Shown in pieces: positions 41,656-49,735 of a stretch of 59,009 nt of DNA. The notes beneath the pieces were generated by a model. That model was not told where the DNA came from. It made no database searches and worked only from the letters and a program-made list of their open reading frames with translations. Numbering within the stretch: position 1 is the first letter of the stretch; each line of letters begins with the position of its first letter. The DNA comes from Rhizobium sp. J15 (GTDB taxonomy: Bacteria; Pseudomonadota; Alphaproteobacteria; Rhizobiales; Rhizobiaceae). The translations under genes and the position numbers were made by a program. The DNA is taken from contig NZ_NWSX01000038.1 of assembly GCF_002531825.1 (NCBI RefSeq), forward strand, positions 1-59,009, read 5' to 3'.

Positions 41656-42414
41656 ATGAACAAACATCTGACTTTCATCGCAGCTCTCGCCTTTGCCACC
41701 GCCGGAATCGCGTTCGCAGCCGAGGCCGCCGCGGTCAAGAACATCGTGATCGTCCACGGCGCGCTGGCCGACGGATCGGGATGGCGCAAGGCGACCGAGA
41801 TTCTGGAAAAGCGCGGCTTCAACGTCACCATCGTCCAGGAACCCCTCACCTCGCTCGATGACGACGTGGCGGCGACGAAACGGGTTCTGGACCTCCAGGA
41901 AGGACCGACGCTGCTCGTCGGCCACAGCTATGGCGGCATGGTGATCACGCAGGCCGGCAACGATCCCCATGTCGCGGGCCTCGTCTATGTCGCCGCCTTC
42001 CAGCCCGACAAGGGCGAAAGCCTGCTGAGCCTCGCCAGCTCGAAGCCGGCCGGCAGCATGGACATCAAGGAAACGAAGGACGGTAAATATCTCTATCTCG
42101 ACCCCGCCGCCTTCGCGGCGGCTTTCGCCGCCGACCTGCCCAAAGCCGAGACCGACTTCCTGGCAAAATCGCAGGTCTTCGCCTCGAAACAGGCCTTCGC
42201 GGCCAAGATCGCGGAGCCGGCATGGCGCACGAAACCAAGCTGGTCGATCGTCGCCACCGAGGATCGCTCCATCAACCCCGAGCTCGAACGCGACATGGCC
42301 AAACGCGCCGGCAGCGAAGTGACGGAGATCAAGTCCAGCCACGCCGTCTTCGCATCCCAACCGGAAAAAGTCGCCGACGTCATCGAAAAGGCGGCCAGAA
42401 AAGCCGGCGACTAG
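41656..42414 (+). CDS. Secreted alpha/beta hydrolase
   Basis: A 252-aa protein with an N-terminal signal peptide (residues 1-21, cut near AFAAEA). The fold is shown by IVHGALADGSGWRKATEIL and the Ser nucleophile LLVGHSYGGMVIT; acid and His regions are IVATEDRSINPELE and SSHAVFASQPEKVADVI. It belongs to the EstA/salicylic-acid-esterase-like group. It lies 48 bp behind the dipZ-like gene on the same strand. Confidence 0.88.
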   Translation: MNKHLTFIAALAFATAGIAFAAEAAAVKNIVIVHGALADGSGWRKATEILEKRGFNVTIVQEPLTSLDDDVAATKRVLDLQEGPTLLVGHSYGGMVITQAGNDPHVAGLVYVAAFQPDKGESLLSLASSKPAGSMDIKETKDGKYLYLDPAAFAAAFAADLPKAETDFLAKSQVFASKQAFAAKIAEPAWRTKPSWSIVATEDRSINPELERDMAKRAGSEVTEIKSSHAVFASQPEKVADVIEKAARKAGD

Positions 42415-42540
42415 GAGCGGCAGGATGGGGGCGGCAGGTCTCGAAGCCCGCATGCAGTCCCCATCAACTTTTGTCCCCATCGAGTATTGGGACAGCCAGT
42501 CCAATCGCCCCTCTCCACGAATGGAGAGGGGCAACGTCAT

Positions 42541-44685
42541 TTATTGCTTGGCGGCGACCGGGCGGACCAGCGGCGTGACGCGGCGGATGGTGACGCGGCG
42601 GTTTTCCTGTTCCGGGCCCGAGGTGTTGACCTTCAGGTAGCGCTCGCCATAGCCCTGCGTCGCCAGGTTTTCCGGTGCGATGCCGTAGACGTCGGAGAGC
42701 ACGTTGGCGACCGATTCCGCCCGCTGGTCGGAGAGGACCAGGTTGCTCTGGTCGGAGCCGACCGCGTCCGTATGGCCTTCGATCAGGAAGGTCTCGCTCG
42801 GGTCCTTCTCCAGCACCTGGTTGATCGCGTCGGCGACCTTGCGCAGCGTGCGCGCCTGGGTCATCGGGATTTCGGCGCTGCCGGTGGCGAAGGTGATCGT
42901 ATCGAGATCGATGCGGCGCACCTTGTCGCGGATACGGGCGGAATACTTCACCTCGTCAAGCGAATAGACACGCTCCACCTGCTCGACGGGCGGCTCGCTC
43001 AGGAACTCGTAGTAGTCCCGGTCCGGATCGCTGCTCGTATCGATGATATAATCGTTGAGCGGCACGCGAAGGCGCATCGGCGGCAGATCGGCGCCCGGAT
43101 CCTCGAAGTAGTCGCGATCCGGATCCTCGTAGAGATCGGGCGAGTAGTAGAGCACATATTCACGCCCGCGGGCATCGACGCGCGACCGCTGGATGATGTC
43201 GCCGTAGCGGTTGCGGATCGTGACGATGCGATAGCCTTCCGGCCGCGTGATGGTCTCGCGGTAGCGATCGCCGGACAGTTCCTCGTAGATCGGCCGCTCG
43301 CCGTCGCGCAAGAACCGCCTGTCGTCGTCGCTGCGCACGATCACCTGATTGTTGTACTGGATGATCACGCGGCTGTCGTCGGTGCGGCCGTCGATGCGTG
43401 CGCCTTCGGGACGGGCAAATTGCGGCCGCGTGTCGAGCCTCGTGCCCTTCTCGCTGGTCACAGCCTCGAGCTTGATCGCCGGCGCCGCAGCGGCGGCAGC
43501 GGCCTGCGCATCGGCGTCCGAGGTCGGCAGCTTCACCTCCTGGCTTTCGGCGCGCAGCTTGTCGCGGTCACGGCGGCCCTCCCGCCCCTTGCTGCGGTCG
43601 GCATCCTTGTCGCTGTCGAGCACGGCCGCACCGTTCTCGACCGGCAGCACGACGGTTTCGCTGCTCTTGGCCGGATCTGCGGCGATCTTCTTGCGGCGCT
43701 CGAGTTCCTCGGGAGAAACCTTTTCCGGTGCCGGAATAGCCTGCTCCACCTGCTGTCCGCCGCTGGCATCCGGTGCCGGCTGGGCGGTGTCGGTGGCGGG
43801 TGCAGCCGGCTTTTCGCCGGCAGGCTGCTCGGCACTAGGCTGCTCGGCGGCGGGCTTTGCGGCCGTGCCGTCGGCGGGCACAGCTTCCGGGGCCGCCGCC
43901 TTGTCTTCGGTTGCCTTCTCCGCGGGTGCGGCAGCCTCGCCCTTCTTAGGCTTCTTCGCAGCAGGTGCTTCCGCCGTGGGTTTTACCTCCGGTTTGTCTT
44001 CCGGCTTGGTTTCAGGCGTGGCCTGTTCCTCGGCCGGCGTGACCGCCTCGGGAGCGGCAGTTTCGGTCTTCGCCTTGGCCTTATCTCGGCCCTTCTTGCC
44101 GCCTTCGGGTTTCGCCTCGGGCTGCGCCTGTTCCGTCTCCGGCTGGGCTTCCTTGGCGGCCGGCTGCTGCTCAGGCTCCGGCTGGGCCTCCGGCTCGGCC
44201 TGTTTCTTCGGCTTTCTCGGTTTTTCCTGCGTTACCGGCTGCTGCTCCTGCTGGGGCTCGGCTTCCGGCTTCGCCTCTGGCTGGGCTTCCTTCCTGGCTT
44301 TGCGCTCGGGCTTGCTTTCGGCCTGCGGTGCCGGCTCTTCCTTCGGCGCGGCTTCGGCCTTCGGCGGCTCCGGCTCTGCCTTGGGTTCCGGCGCTTCCTT
44401 ACGCTCGGCCTTCGGCTTCTCGGCGGGCGCCTCCTTCGGCTGTTCCGCGGCCGGCGCCTGCTCAGCCGGAGCCTCCTCCTTCTGCTTGCGCTTCTTCTTC
44501 AAGAGCTCTTCCTCGGAAGGCGCGTCCTGCGCCACTTCGAAGCTGCCCTGTTCGATCTGCCGCACGGCCGCAGGCTCAGTCCCGACGCTGCGCGCGGCAG
44601 CCATCGCGGTGGCCGGCTGGAAGGCCAGCGTGAGGGAAAGCAGCGGGAAAGCTGCGCTCGCGAATAGATTTGACTTCTTGCCCAT
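42541..44685 (-). CDS. OmpA-family protein with very long Pro/Ala/Glu/Lys-rich spacer
   Basis: A 714-aa envelope protein. After a signal peptide (residues ~1-30) comes about 280 residues of low-complexity EPAPQAESKPE-like sequence rich in Glu, Ala, Pro, Lys and Gln. A middle region (~390-570) has short repeats such as DPDRDYFEDPGAD. The C-terminal OmpA/MotB peptidoglycan-binding domain (~585-700) reads ITFATGSAEIPMTQARTLRKVADAI, LIEGHTDAVGSDQSNLVLSDQRAESV and GYGERYLKV. No N-terminal OmpA barrel is visible, so anchoring by the spacer is probable. The spacer could reach across the periplasm or be exposed. Confidence 0.9.
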   Translation of the reverse strand: MGKKSNLFASAAFPLLSLTLAFQPATAMAAARSVGTEPAAVRQIEQGSFEVAQDAPSEEELLKKKRKQKEEAPAEQAPAAEQPKEAPAEKPKAERKEAPEPKAEPEPPKAEAAPKEEPAPQAESKPERKARKEAQPEAKPEAEPQQEQQPVTQEKPRKPKKQAEPEAQPEPEQQPAAKEAQPETEQAQPEAKPEGGKKGRDKAKAKTETAAPEAVTPAEEQATPETKPEDKPEVKPTAEAPAAKKPKKGEAAAPAEKATEDKAAAPEAVPADGTAAKPAAEQPSAEQPAGEKPAAPATDTAQPAPDASGGQQVEQAIPAPEKVSPEELERRKKIAADPAKSSETVVLPVENGAAVLDSDKDADRSKGREGRRDRDKLRAESQEVKLPTSDADAQAAAAAAAPAIKLEAVTSEKGTRLDTRPQFARPEGARIDGRTDDSRVIIQYNNQVIVRSDDDRRFLRDGERPIYEELSGDRYRETITRPEGYRIVTIRNRYGDIIQRSRVDARGREYVLYYSPDLYEDPDRDYFEDPGADLPPMRLRVPLNDYIIDTSSDPDRDYYEFLSEPPVEQVERVYSLDEVKYSARIRDKVRRIDLDTITFATGSAEIPMTQARTLRKVADAINQVLEKDPSETFLIEGHTDAVGSDQSNLVLSDQRAESVANVLSDVYGIAPENLATQGYGERYLKVNTSGPEQENRRVTIRRVTPLVRPVAAKQ

Positions 44686-45017
44686 CGGGTTTCCTCGATC
44701 CTGTTTGAGCTTCCTGAAGGCCGACAGGCCCTGGTTCCGCCCCTAGCGTCGCATTGAGGCGAAACGGCGAAATGGCTAAGCGCCAAGCCGCCGATTTGTT
44801 CCGGTTCTAGGAAGCCGGGGATTAACCTCACGTGAATGTTGCAGTCTGCCGCCGTTCATCTCGCGCGCTGTCGGCATCGAAAATTGCCGGGGAATTTCTG
44901 TTGCATTTCCATGAAAAAAAGTCTGATTATCGCCGCAAGGCGGTGCCCCGGCACCGTTGAACAGCAGCCGTCAGCCAAGAGAAAAAAGCGCGACGGCTAC
45001 CAACAGAGAGGATCCTC
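44686..45017. other. Divergent promoter region between the ompA-like and amino-acid transporter genes
   Basis: These 332 bp have no gene. A TTAACC half-site (44822-44827) lies 140 bp upstream of the ompA-like gene, and a T/A-rich stretch (44905-44930) is likely the importer promoter. Nothing else stands out. Confidence 0.4.
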
Positions 45018-45791
45018 ATGCAAATCTCCACCCGTATCATCGCGGCAGCCTCCATCGCGGCGATGTCCCTCTTTGCCGGCTCGGCCATGGCCGACGGCGA
45101 GAAGTATGTGATCGGCACCGATTCGACCTACCCGCCCTTCGAATTCGTCGATGCCAGCGGCACCATTCAGGGCTTCGACATCGATATCGCCAAGGCGCTC
45201 TGCGCCGAGATGAAGGCCGAATGCTCCTTCGTCAGCACCGACTGGGACGGCATCATCCCGGCGCTCAACGCCAAGAAGTTCGATATGATCGTCTCGTCCA
45301 TGTCGATCACGCCCGAGCGCCTGAAGCTCGTCGACTTCTCCAACAAGTATTACAACACCCCGCCGGCGATTGCCGTGCCGAAGGATTCGACGATCACGGA
45401 TGTCGGCGGCCTCAAGGGCAAGGTGATCGGCGCGCAGACTTCCACGACGCATGCCAACTACGCCGAGAAGCACCTCGCCGATACCGAGCTGAAGCTCTAT
45501 CCGACGGCTGACGAATATAAGCTCGACGTTTCCAGCGGCCGCGTCGATGCCGTCATCGACGACGTCGTCGTGCTCTCCGAATGGGTCAAGTCCGACGCCG
45601 GTTCCTGCTGCAAGATCCTGTCGACCCTGCCGGTCGACAAGGAAATCAACGGCGAAGGCGCCGGCATCGCCATCCGCAAGGGCGATCCGCTGAAGGAAAA
45701 GCTCAATACGGCGATCGCTGCGATCCGCGCCAGCGGCGAGTACAAGAAGATCCAGGACAAGTACTTCGATTTCGACGTTTACGGCGATTGA
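45018..45791 (+). CDS. Polar amino acid ABC transporter substrate-binding protein
   Basis: A 257-aa periplasmic binding protein with a 24-residue signal peptide ending AMA. Features of the HisJ/ArgT/OccT cluster are EKYVIGTDSTYPPFEFVDASG, IQGFDIDIAKALCAEMKAECSFVSTDWDGIIPALNAKKFDMIVSSMSITPERLKLVDFS, and a conserved disulfide pair. Ligands of the family are lysine, arginine, ornithine, histidine or opines. A strong terminator-like hairpin follows it, so it is probably made in excess over the permeases. Confidence 0.94.
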   Translation: MQISTRIIAAASIAAMSLFAGSAMADGEKYVIGTDSTYPPFEFVDASGTIQGFDIDIAKALCAEMKAECSFVSTDWDGIIPALNAKKFDMIVSSMSITPERLKLVDFSNKYYNTPPAIAVPKDSTITDVGGLKGKVIGAQTSTTHANYAEKHLADTELKLYPTADEYKLDVSSGRVDAVIDDVVVLSEWVKSDAGSCCKILSTLPVDKEINGEGAGIAIRKGDPLKEKLNTAIAAIRASGEYKKIQDKYFDFDVYGD

Positions 45792-45819
45792 GAAATTCGG
45801 TATCTGGCCGATCAAGCGA

Positions 45820-45855
45820 ATGGCGGAAGGCTTGCTCTTCCGCCATTTTTGTTTG
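45820..45855 (+). terminator. Intra-operon intrinsic terminator / attenuator
   Basis: An 11-bp perfect stem AATGGCGGAAG-GCTTGCT-CTTCCGCCATT is followed by TTTGTTTG. It lies between the binding protein and the first permease in the importer operon, so it probably lowers read-through into the permease genes. Confidence 0.75.
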
Positions 45856-45904
45856 ACAAAGGTGGCAAGATCAAAACGGCAAAAGCCGTGAGGGGAATAC
45901 CGGC

Positions 45905-46711
45905 ATGGGCGGATTGTTTTCCGCGCTTGGCTCCTTCTGGAGCTCACTTGTGCACATTTTCGATCCGCTATGCGGACCTGTCGGCATCTTCACCTGGTTG
46001 GGGCAGTCGACGATCCTCGCCTGTGGCGACACCGGCTGGGGCGATGAGATAGCGCTTGGTCTCCAGGTCACCGTATCGGTGGCGATTGTCACCCTGCCGA
46101 TCGGCCTCGTCATCGGCTTCCTCGTGGCGCTCGGCCAGCAGTCGGAAGAAAAGCCGCTGCGGCTAGCCACCGGCATCTACACGACGATCTTCCGCGGCCT
46201 GCCGGAACTTCTGACGCTCTTCATCATCTATTACGGCATGCAGATGCTCATCCAGTCTCTTCTGGAGCTTGCCGGTTATGTCGGGCCGCCGATCGAAATC
46301 AATGCCTTCCTCGCCGGTGTCATCGCGCTGTCGGTCGTCTTTTCCGCCTATTGTTCGGAAGTGCTGCTGTCGGCCTTCCGCGCCATTCCCAAGGGCCAGT
46401 ATGAAGCCGGAGACGCCCTCGGCCTGCATCGCGGCCGCACGCTGCGCCTCATCGTTCTCCCGCAGCTCATACGCATTGCGCTTCCCGGCCTGACGAATCT
46501 CTGGATGGTGCTTCTGAAAGACACCTCCTACGTCTCGATCATCAGCCTGGCGGATATCCTTCGCCAGACGAATGTCGCCGTGCGCGTGACCAAGGAACCC
46601 TTCTTCTTTTATGGCATCGCCTGCTGTCTCTATCTGGTGCTTGCCATCCTCTCCTCCTTCCTGCTCGCCTATGTCGACCGCTGGGCCAAACGTTCGGAGG
46701 TCCGCCGATGA
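45905..46711 (+). CDS. Polar amino acid ABC transporter permease (HisQ/OccQ-like)
   Basis: A 268-aa inner-membrane permease with five or more helices. The EAA motif region reads EAGDALGLHRGRTLRLIVLPQLIRIALPGLTNLW, with GLPELLTLFIIYYGMQ before it. It overlaps the next permease gene by 4 nt (ATGA). It follows the binding-protein gene after an internal terminator. Confidence 0.93.
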   Translation: MGGLFSALGSFWSSLVHIFDPLCGPVGIFTWLGQSTILACGDTGWGDEIALGLQVTVSVAIVTLPIGLVIGFLVALGQQSEEKPLRLATGIYTTIFRGLPELLTLFIIYYGMQMLIQSLLELAGYVGPPIEINAFLAGVIALSVVFSAYCSEVLLSAFRAIPKGQYEAGDALGLHRGRTLRLIVLPQLIRIALPGLTNLWMVLLKDTSYVSIISLADILRQTNVAVRVTKEPFFFYGIACCLYLVLAILSSFLLAYVDRWAKRSEVRR

Positions 46712-47538
46712 GCTACGCCGAAACATTGATCCCGCCCCAGCCCGCGCCCCGCGAAGTGGCAAAGCCGATGACGGCGGCGCGCCTCGCCGGCTACATCTTC
46801 GTGGCGGTCTGGGCATCGTTTGCCGCGCTGCTGATCTTCACCGTCATCAATGGCTGGGATCTGGAGAAGTTCACTCGCTACGGGCCGCGTTATCTGCACG
46901 GTCTCTGGGTGACGCTGAGCCTCGTTGCCATTTCGGTCGTTTGCGGCGCCGTGCTGTCGCTGCCGCTTGCCATGGCGCGCCTGTCGAAGAACAGGCTGCT
47001 GAACTGGCTCTCCTACGGCTATATCTATTTCTTCCGCGGTACACCGCTCTTGGCCCAGCTCTTCCTGGTCTATTACGGCCTCGGCGTGTTCCGGCCGCAG
47101 CTGGAAGCCGTCGGCCTCTGGTGGTTCTTCCGCGACGCCTGGTATTGCGGCCTGCTCGCCATGACCATCAACACCGCGGCCTATCAGGCGGAAATCCTGC
47201 GCGGCGCGATCGAAAGCGTGCCGCACGGCCAGCGCGAGGCGGCCGCAGCCCTTGGCATCCACAAGGCCATTGCCTTCCGCAAGATCATCCTGCCACAGGC
47301 CTTCATCGTCGCGCTTCGCCCCTACGGCAACGAGATCATCCTGCTGATCAAGGGCTCGGCGGTCGTCGCCATCATCACCGTGCTCGATCTGATGGGCGAG
47401 ACCCGCTACGCCTTCTCCCGCACCTTCGACTACCAGACCTATCTCTGGGCGGCGATCTTCTACCTCACGATCGTCGAGGCGCTGCGCCATCTCTGGGCGT
47501 GGATCGAGCGCCGTCTGACACGGCACCTGAAACGCTAA
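46708..47538 (+). CDS. Polar amino acid ABC transporter permease (HisM/OccM-like)
   Basis: A 276-aa permease with EAAAALGIHKAIAFRKIILPQAFIVALRPYGNEIILLIKGSAVVAIITVLDLMGETR and RGTPLLAQLFLVYYGLG, the HisM-type signatures. It is the last importer gene here; no ATP-binding subunit follows or precedes within the window, which is unusual for this family. It must borrow an ATPase encoded elsewhere. Confidence 0.93.
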   Translation: MSYAETLIPPQPAPREVAKPMTAARLAGYIFVAVWASFAALLIFTVINGWDLEKFTRYGPRYLHGLWVTLSLVAISVVCGAVLSLPLAMARLSKNRLLNWLSYGYIYFFRGTPLLAQLFLVYYGLGVFRPQLEAVGLWWFFRDAWYCGLLAMTINTAAYQAEILRGAIESVPHGQREAAAALGIHKAIAFRKIILPQAFIVALRPYGNEIILLIKGSAVVAIITVLDLMGETRYAFSRTFDYQTYLWAAIFYLTIVEALRHLWAWIERRLTRHLKR

Positions 47539-47615
47539 GAGGGCTGGCAGCACTCACCCTACGATGCTGCCAAGCCATTGAAACTAAAAAGAATATCCCC
47601 TCCCGAGTCCATCTG

Positions 47616-47630
47616 TTAAGCTTGCGTTAA
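47616..47630. promoter_or_regulatory. Candidate CtrA box upstream of usg
   Basis: TTAA-GCTTGCG-TTAA, followed by C, exactly fits the TTAA-N7-TTAA core of CtrA-binding sites in alphaproteobacteria. It lies 70 bp upstream of the usg start. Single boxes occur by chance, so this is suggestive only. Confidence 0.4.
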
Positions 47631-47699
47631 CTATTAGCATGTTTCCATTTCACCTAGCGCTAATAAAGCGCGAGTGGGAACGAGAAGAAGCTAAATACG

Positions 47700-47966
47700 A
47701 TGCACAAGGACATGGAAAAGCAACTGCAGGGTTACGGTCTGACGACCGCCCAGATCCTCTACCACCTACCCGACCACCCGGCGATCCTGCAAACCTACGT
47801 CTGGCAGGATTACGACCTCGCCCCCGATTTTCCCGAGATGCGCGGTTTCCTGAAATTCTGGCAGGAAAAGCTCGACGGACCGCTGCATTCGGTACGCTAC
47901 GTTCACCGCAAGCTGATCTCGGCAACCGAGTGGCGGGCGCTGAAAGGTGAGTTCATCCTGCACTGA
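47700..47966 (+). CDS. usg: Usg family protein
   Basis: An 88-aa protein with the Usg core YGLTTAQILYHLPDHPAILQTYVWQDYDLAPDFPEMRGFLKFWQEKLDGPLHSVRYVHRKLI. It is a conserved alphaproteobacterial family named from its place upstream of tryptophan genes; its function is unknown. Here it is monocistronic and convergent with the DUF2270 gene (10 bp apart). A CtrA-like box lies upstream. Confidence 0.9.
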   Translation: MHKDMEKQLQGYGLTTAQILYHLPDHPAILQTYVWQDYDLAPDFPEMRGFLKFWQEKLDGPLHSVRYVHRKLISATEWRALKGEFILH

Positions 47967-47976
47967 TGCGCCCGCA

Positions 47977-48702
47977 TCAGACATGCGCTTCGCCGTGGCC
48001 GAATTCGCCTTCGTCGCGGTCCGGGCGCAGCGCGAAGACGAGGATGCCGAGGTAGAAGATGACGACGCCGATGATGACGGCAAGGCCGGGAACCGGCCCG
48101 AGCACCGCATTGTCGATGACATAGGTCCATGACTGCGCCTGCAGTGCGGGCATGCCCTCCGTCTGCAGCTTCGGCGTCGTGATCTTCAGACACCAGGCCA
48201 GAAACAGGATGAAATACATCCAGCCGTAATTGCGCTTGAGCCGGCGGTGCATGGCCTCATGATAGCTGAGCAGGAAACGCGGCTTGCGCAGGCTGCTGGC
48301 GACCACCGCCGCCCAATCGCCGCCGGCCGTGGCGTCGGGTGCCAGGATCTGCGCGAAATAGCTGCGCTCGATCTGGCGGATGCGGGCACGGTAGATATCG
48401 AAGAAGCGGTAGCGCCGCGCCTCGATCATCAGAAGCAGCGTCACCAGCATGATGCCGAACAACAGCACGCCGTGATGCGAGGTCGGCGTCGACAGCGATA
48501 CCGAGAGCAACGCCGCCACGACGGTGATCGCCCAGTTGGACGTCCGGTCGATGCGGTCGCGCCAGCTCGTCATCCGCCCGAGTTCACCGCGGTAATAATG
48601 GCTGAGCGTATTGGTGATCTCGCCCGGCGTACCGGGCAAAAGCAAGGGGCGGGAACCCTCTCCCTCCCATGCAGATGGCGTTCTGTCTTCCTCCACTTTC
48701 AT
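47977..48702 (-). CDS. DUF2270 family membrane protein
   Basis: A 241-aa protein with the characteristic N-terminal segment NTLSHYYRGELGRMTSWRDRIDRTSNWAITVVAALLSVSLS, a second helix LFGIMLVTLLLMIEARRYRFFDIYRARIRQIERSYFAQIL, and one or two further helices (GLAVIIGVVIFYLGILVF). Family function is unknown. It is divergent from a methyltransferase gene. Confidence 0.88.
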   Translation of the reverse strand: MKVEEDRTPSAWEGEGSRPLLLPGTPGEITNTLSHYYRGELGRMTSWRDRIDRTSNWAITVVAALLSVSLSTPTSHHGVLLFGIMLVTLLLMIEARRYRFFDIYRARIRQIERSYFAQILAPDATAGGDWAAVVASSLRKPRFLLSYHEAMHRRLKRNYGWMYFILFLAWCLKITTPKLQTEGMPALQAQSWTYVIDNAVLGPVPGLAVIIGVVIFYLGILVFALRPDRDEGEFGHGEAHV

Positions 48703-48814
48703 GGCATTTCTCCCTTCGTCTTCTTTTCAGCCATTCTGCGCCCGTCGCCGCGCCATTGCAAAACATCGAAAGCCGTCTTAGAGCCATGCCTGAAACAGAA
48801 GGACATGGACCGCT

Positions 48815-49633
48815 ATGGCAAAGAAGATCGACGAAGAAGCCCTTGGCGAGGCCTATAATCGCGCGCTGGCATTGGAAAAGGCCGGCGACGTCGACGCGGC
48901 GGTGGCAGCCTATGAGGAAGTCCTGGCGATCGATCCCGACGATCATGGCGGTGCCGCCGTGCGCATCGCCGCGATGGGCCGCGGCGAAACCCCGGTCAAG
49001 GCGCCCGATGCCTATGTCGAGACCCTGTTCGATCAGCATGCCGAAGTCTTCGAGGACGTGCTCGTCGAGCAGCTCGGCTATCACGTGCCGATGCTGGTGC
49101 GCCAGCGCCTGCAGGCGCTGAAGCTCGGACCGTTCAAACGGCTGCTCGATCTCGGCTGCGGCACGGGCCTCACCGGCGGCGTGCTGCGCGACCTCTGCGA
49201 GGACATGACCGGCATCGATATTTCCGAGAAGATGGTCGAGATCGCGCACGAGAAGGATCTCTACGAGACGCTCTTCGTCGCCGAAGTCGAGGATTTTCTC
49301 GACGACAACGACGAGGAAGCCTTTGACATCATCACCGCCACGGACGTGCTGCCTTATCTCGGCGCGCTCGAACCGCTGTTCTTCGGCGCCGCCGAAAACC
49401 TGGCGCCCGGCGGCCTGTTCATCTTCTCCTCCGAAACCCTGTCCGAGGAGATCCTCGCCGGCCGCGCCTACATGGTCGGCCCGCATCAGCGCTTCGCCCA
49501 TGCCGATGCCTATGTGAGGGAACGCCTGACCGCCACCGGTTTCGAACTCGTCGAGATTTCGGATATCAACGTGCGCATGGAAGACGGCCATCCGACGCCC
49601 GGCCATCTGGTGATTGCCCGATACATAGGCTGA
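48815..49633 (+). CDS. SAM-dependent methyltransferase with N-terminal TPR
   Basis: A 272-aa protein. Residues ~8-40 form a TPR-like helix pair (ALGEAYNRALALEKAGDVDAAVAAYEEVLAIDPDD). The class I methyltransferase domain follows: motif I LLDLGCGTGLTGG at about residue 110, IDISEKMVEIA, and ATDVLPYLGALEPLFFGAAENLAPGGLFIFSSE. This matches the rhizobial TPR-methyltransferase annotated as a putative contractility/ubiquinone-like enzyme; the substrate is unknown. Confidence 0.9.
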   Translation: MAKKIDEEALGEAYNRALALEKAGDVDAAVAAYEEVLAIDPDDHGGAAVRIAAMGRGETPVKAPDAYVETLFDQHAEVFEDVLVEQLGYHVPMLVRQRLQALKLGPFKRLLDLGCGTGLTGGVLRDLCEDMTGIDISEKMVEIAHEKDLYETLFVAEVEDFLDDNDEEAFDIITATDVLPYLGALEPLFFGAAENLAPGGLFIFSSETLSEEILAGRAYMVGPHQRFAHADAYVRERLTATGFELVEISDINVRMEDGHPTPGHLVIARYIG

Positions 49634-49646
49634 TAGAATAGTTTCC

Positions 49647-49712
49647 CGATCGGCAAAGTATTTGTTGCGCGACACACCTTGATCTGATACTTAGTCGATC
49701 AGCAAAGTTTTT
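49647..49712. promoter_or_regulatory. Direct-repeat pair upstream of the GST-ArsR-SRPBCC operon
   Basis: Two 17-bp direct repeats, CGATCGGCAAAGTATTT (49647-49663) and CGATCAGCAAAGTTTTT (49696-49712), match at 15 of 17 positions and are spaced 49 bp start to start. They lie 25-90 bp upstream of the GST start, so they may be binding sites of a regulator, perhaps the ArsR protein of the operon. Confidence 0.45.
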
Positions 49713-49735
49713 CGATCAACAGGAAAGGCCGCCGC

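Noticed and set aside
42487..44667. Very long open frame on the plus strand, rich in Leu, Arg and Gly
   Set aside because: It lies exactly opposite the OmpA-family gene, whose signal peptide and OmpA domain are clear. The frame is a GC-bias shadow of the Glu/Ala/Pro-rich spacer.
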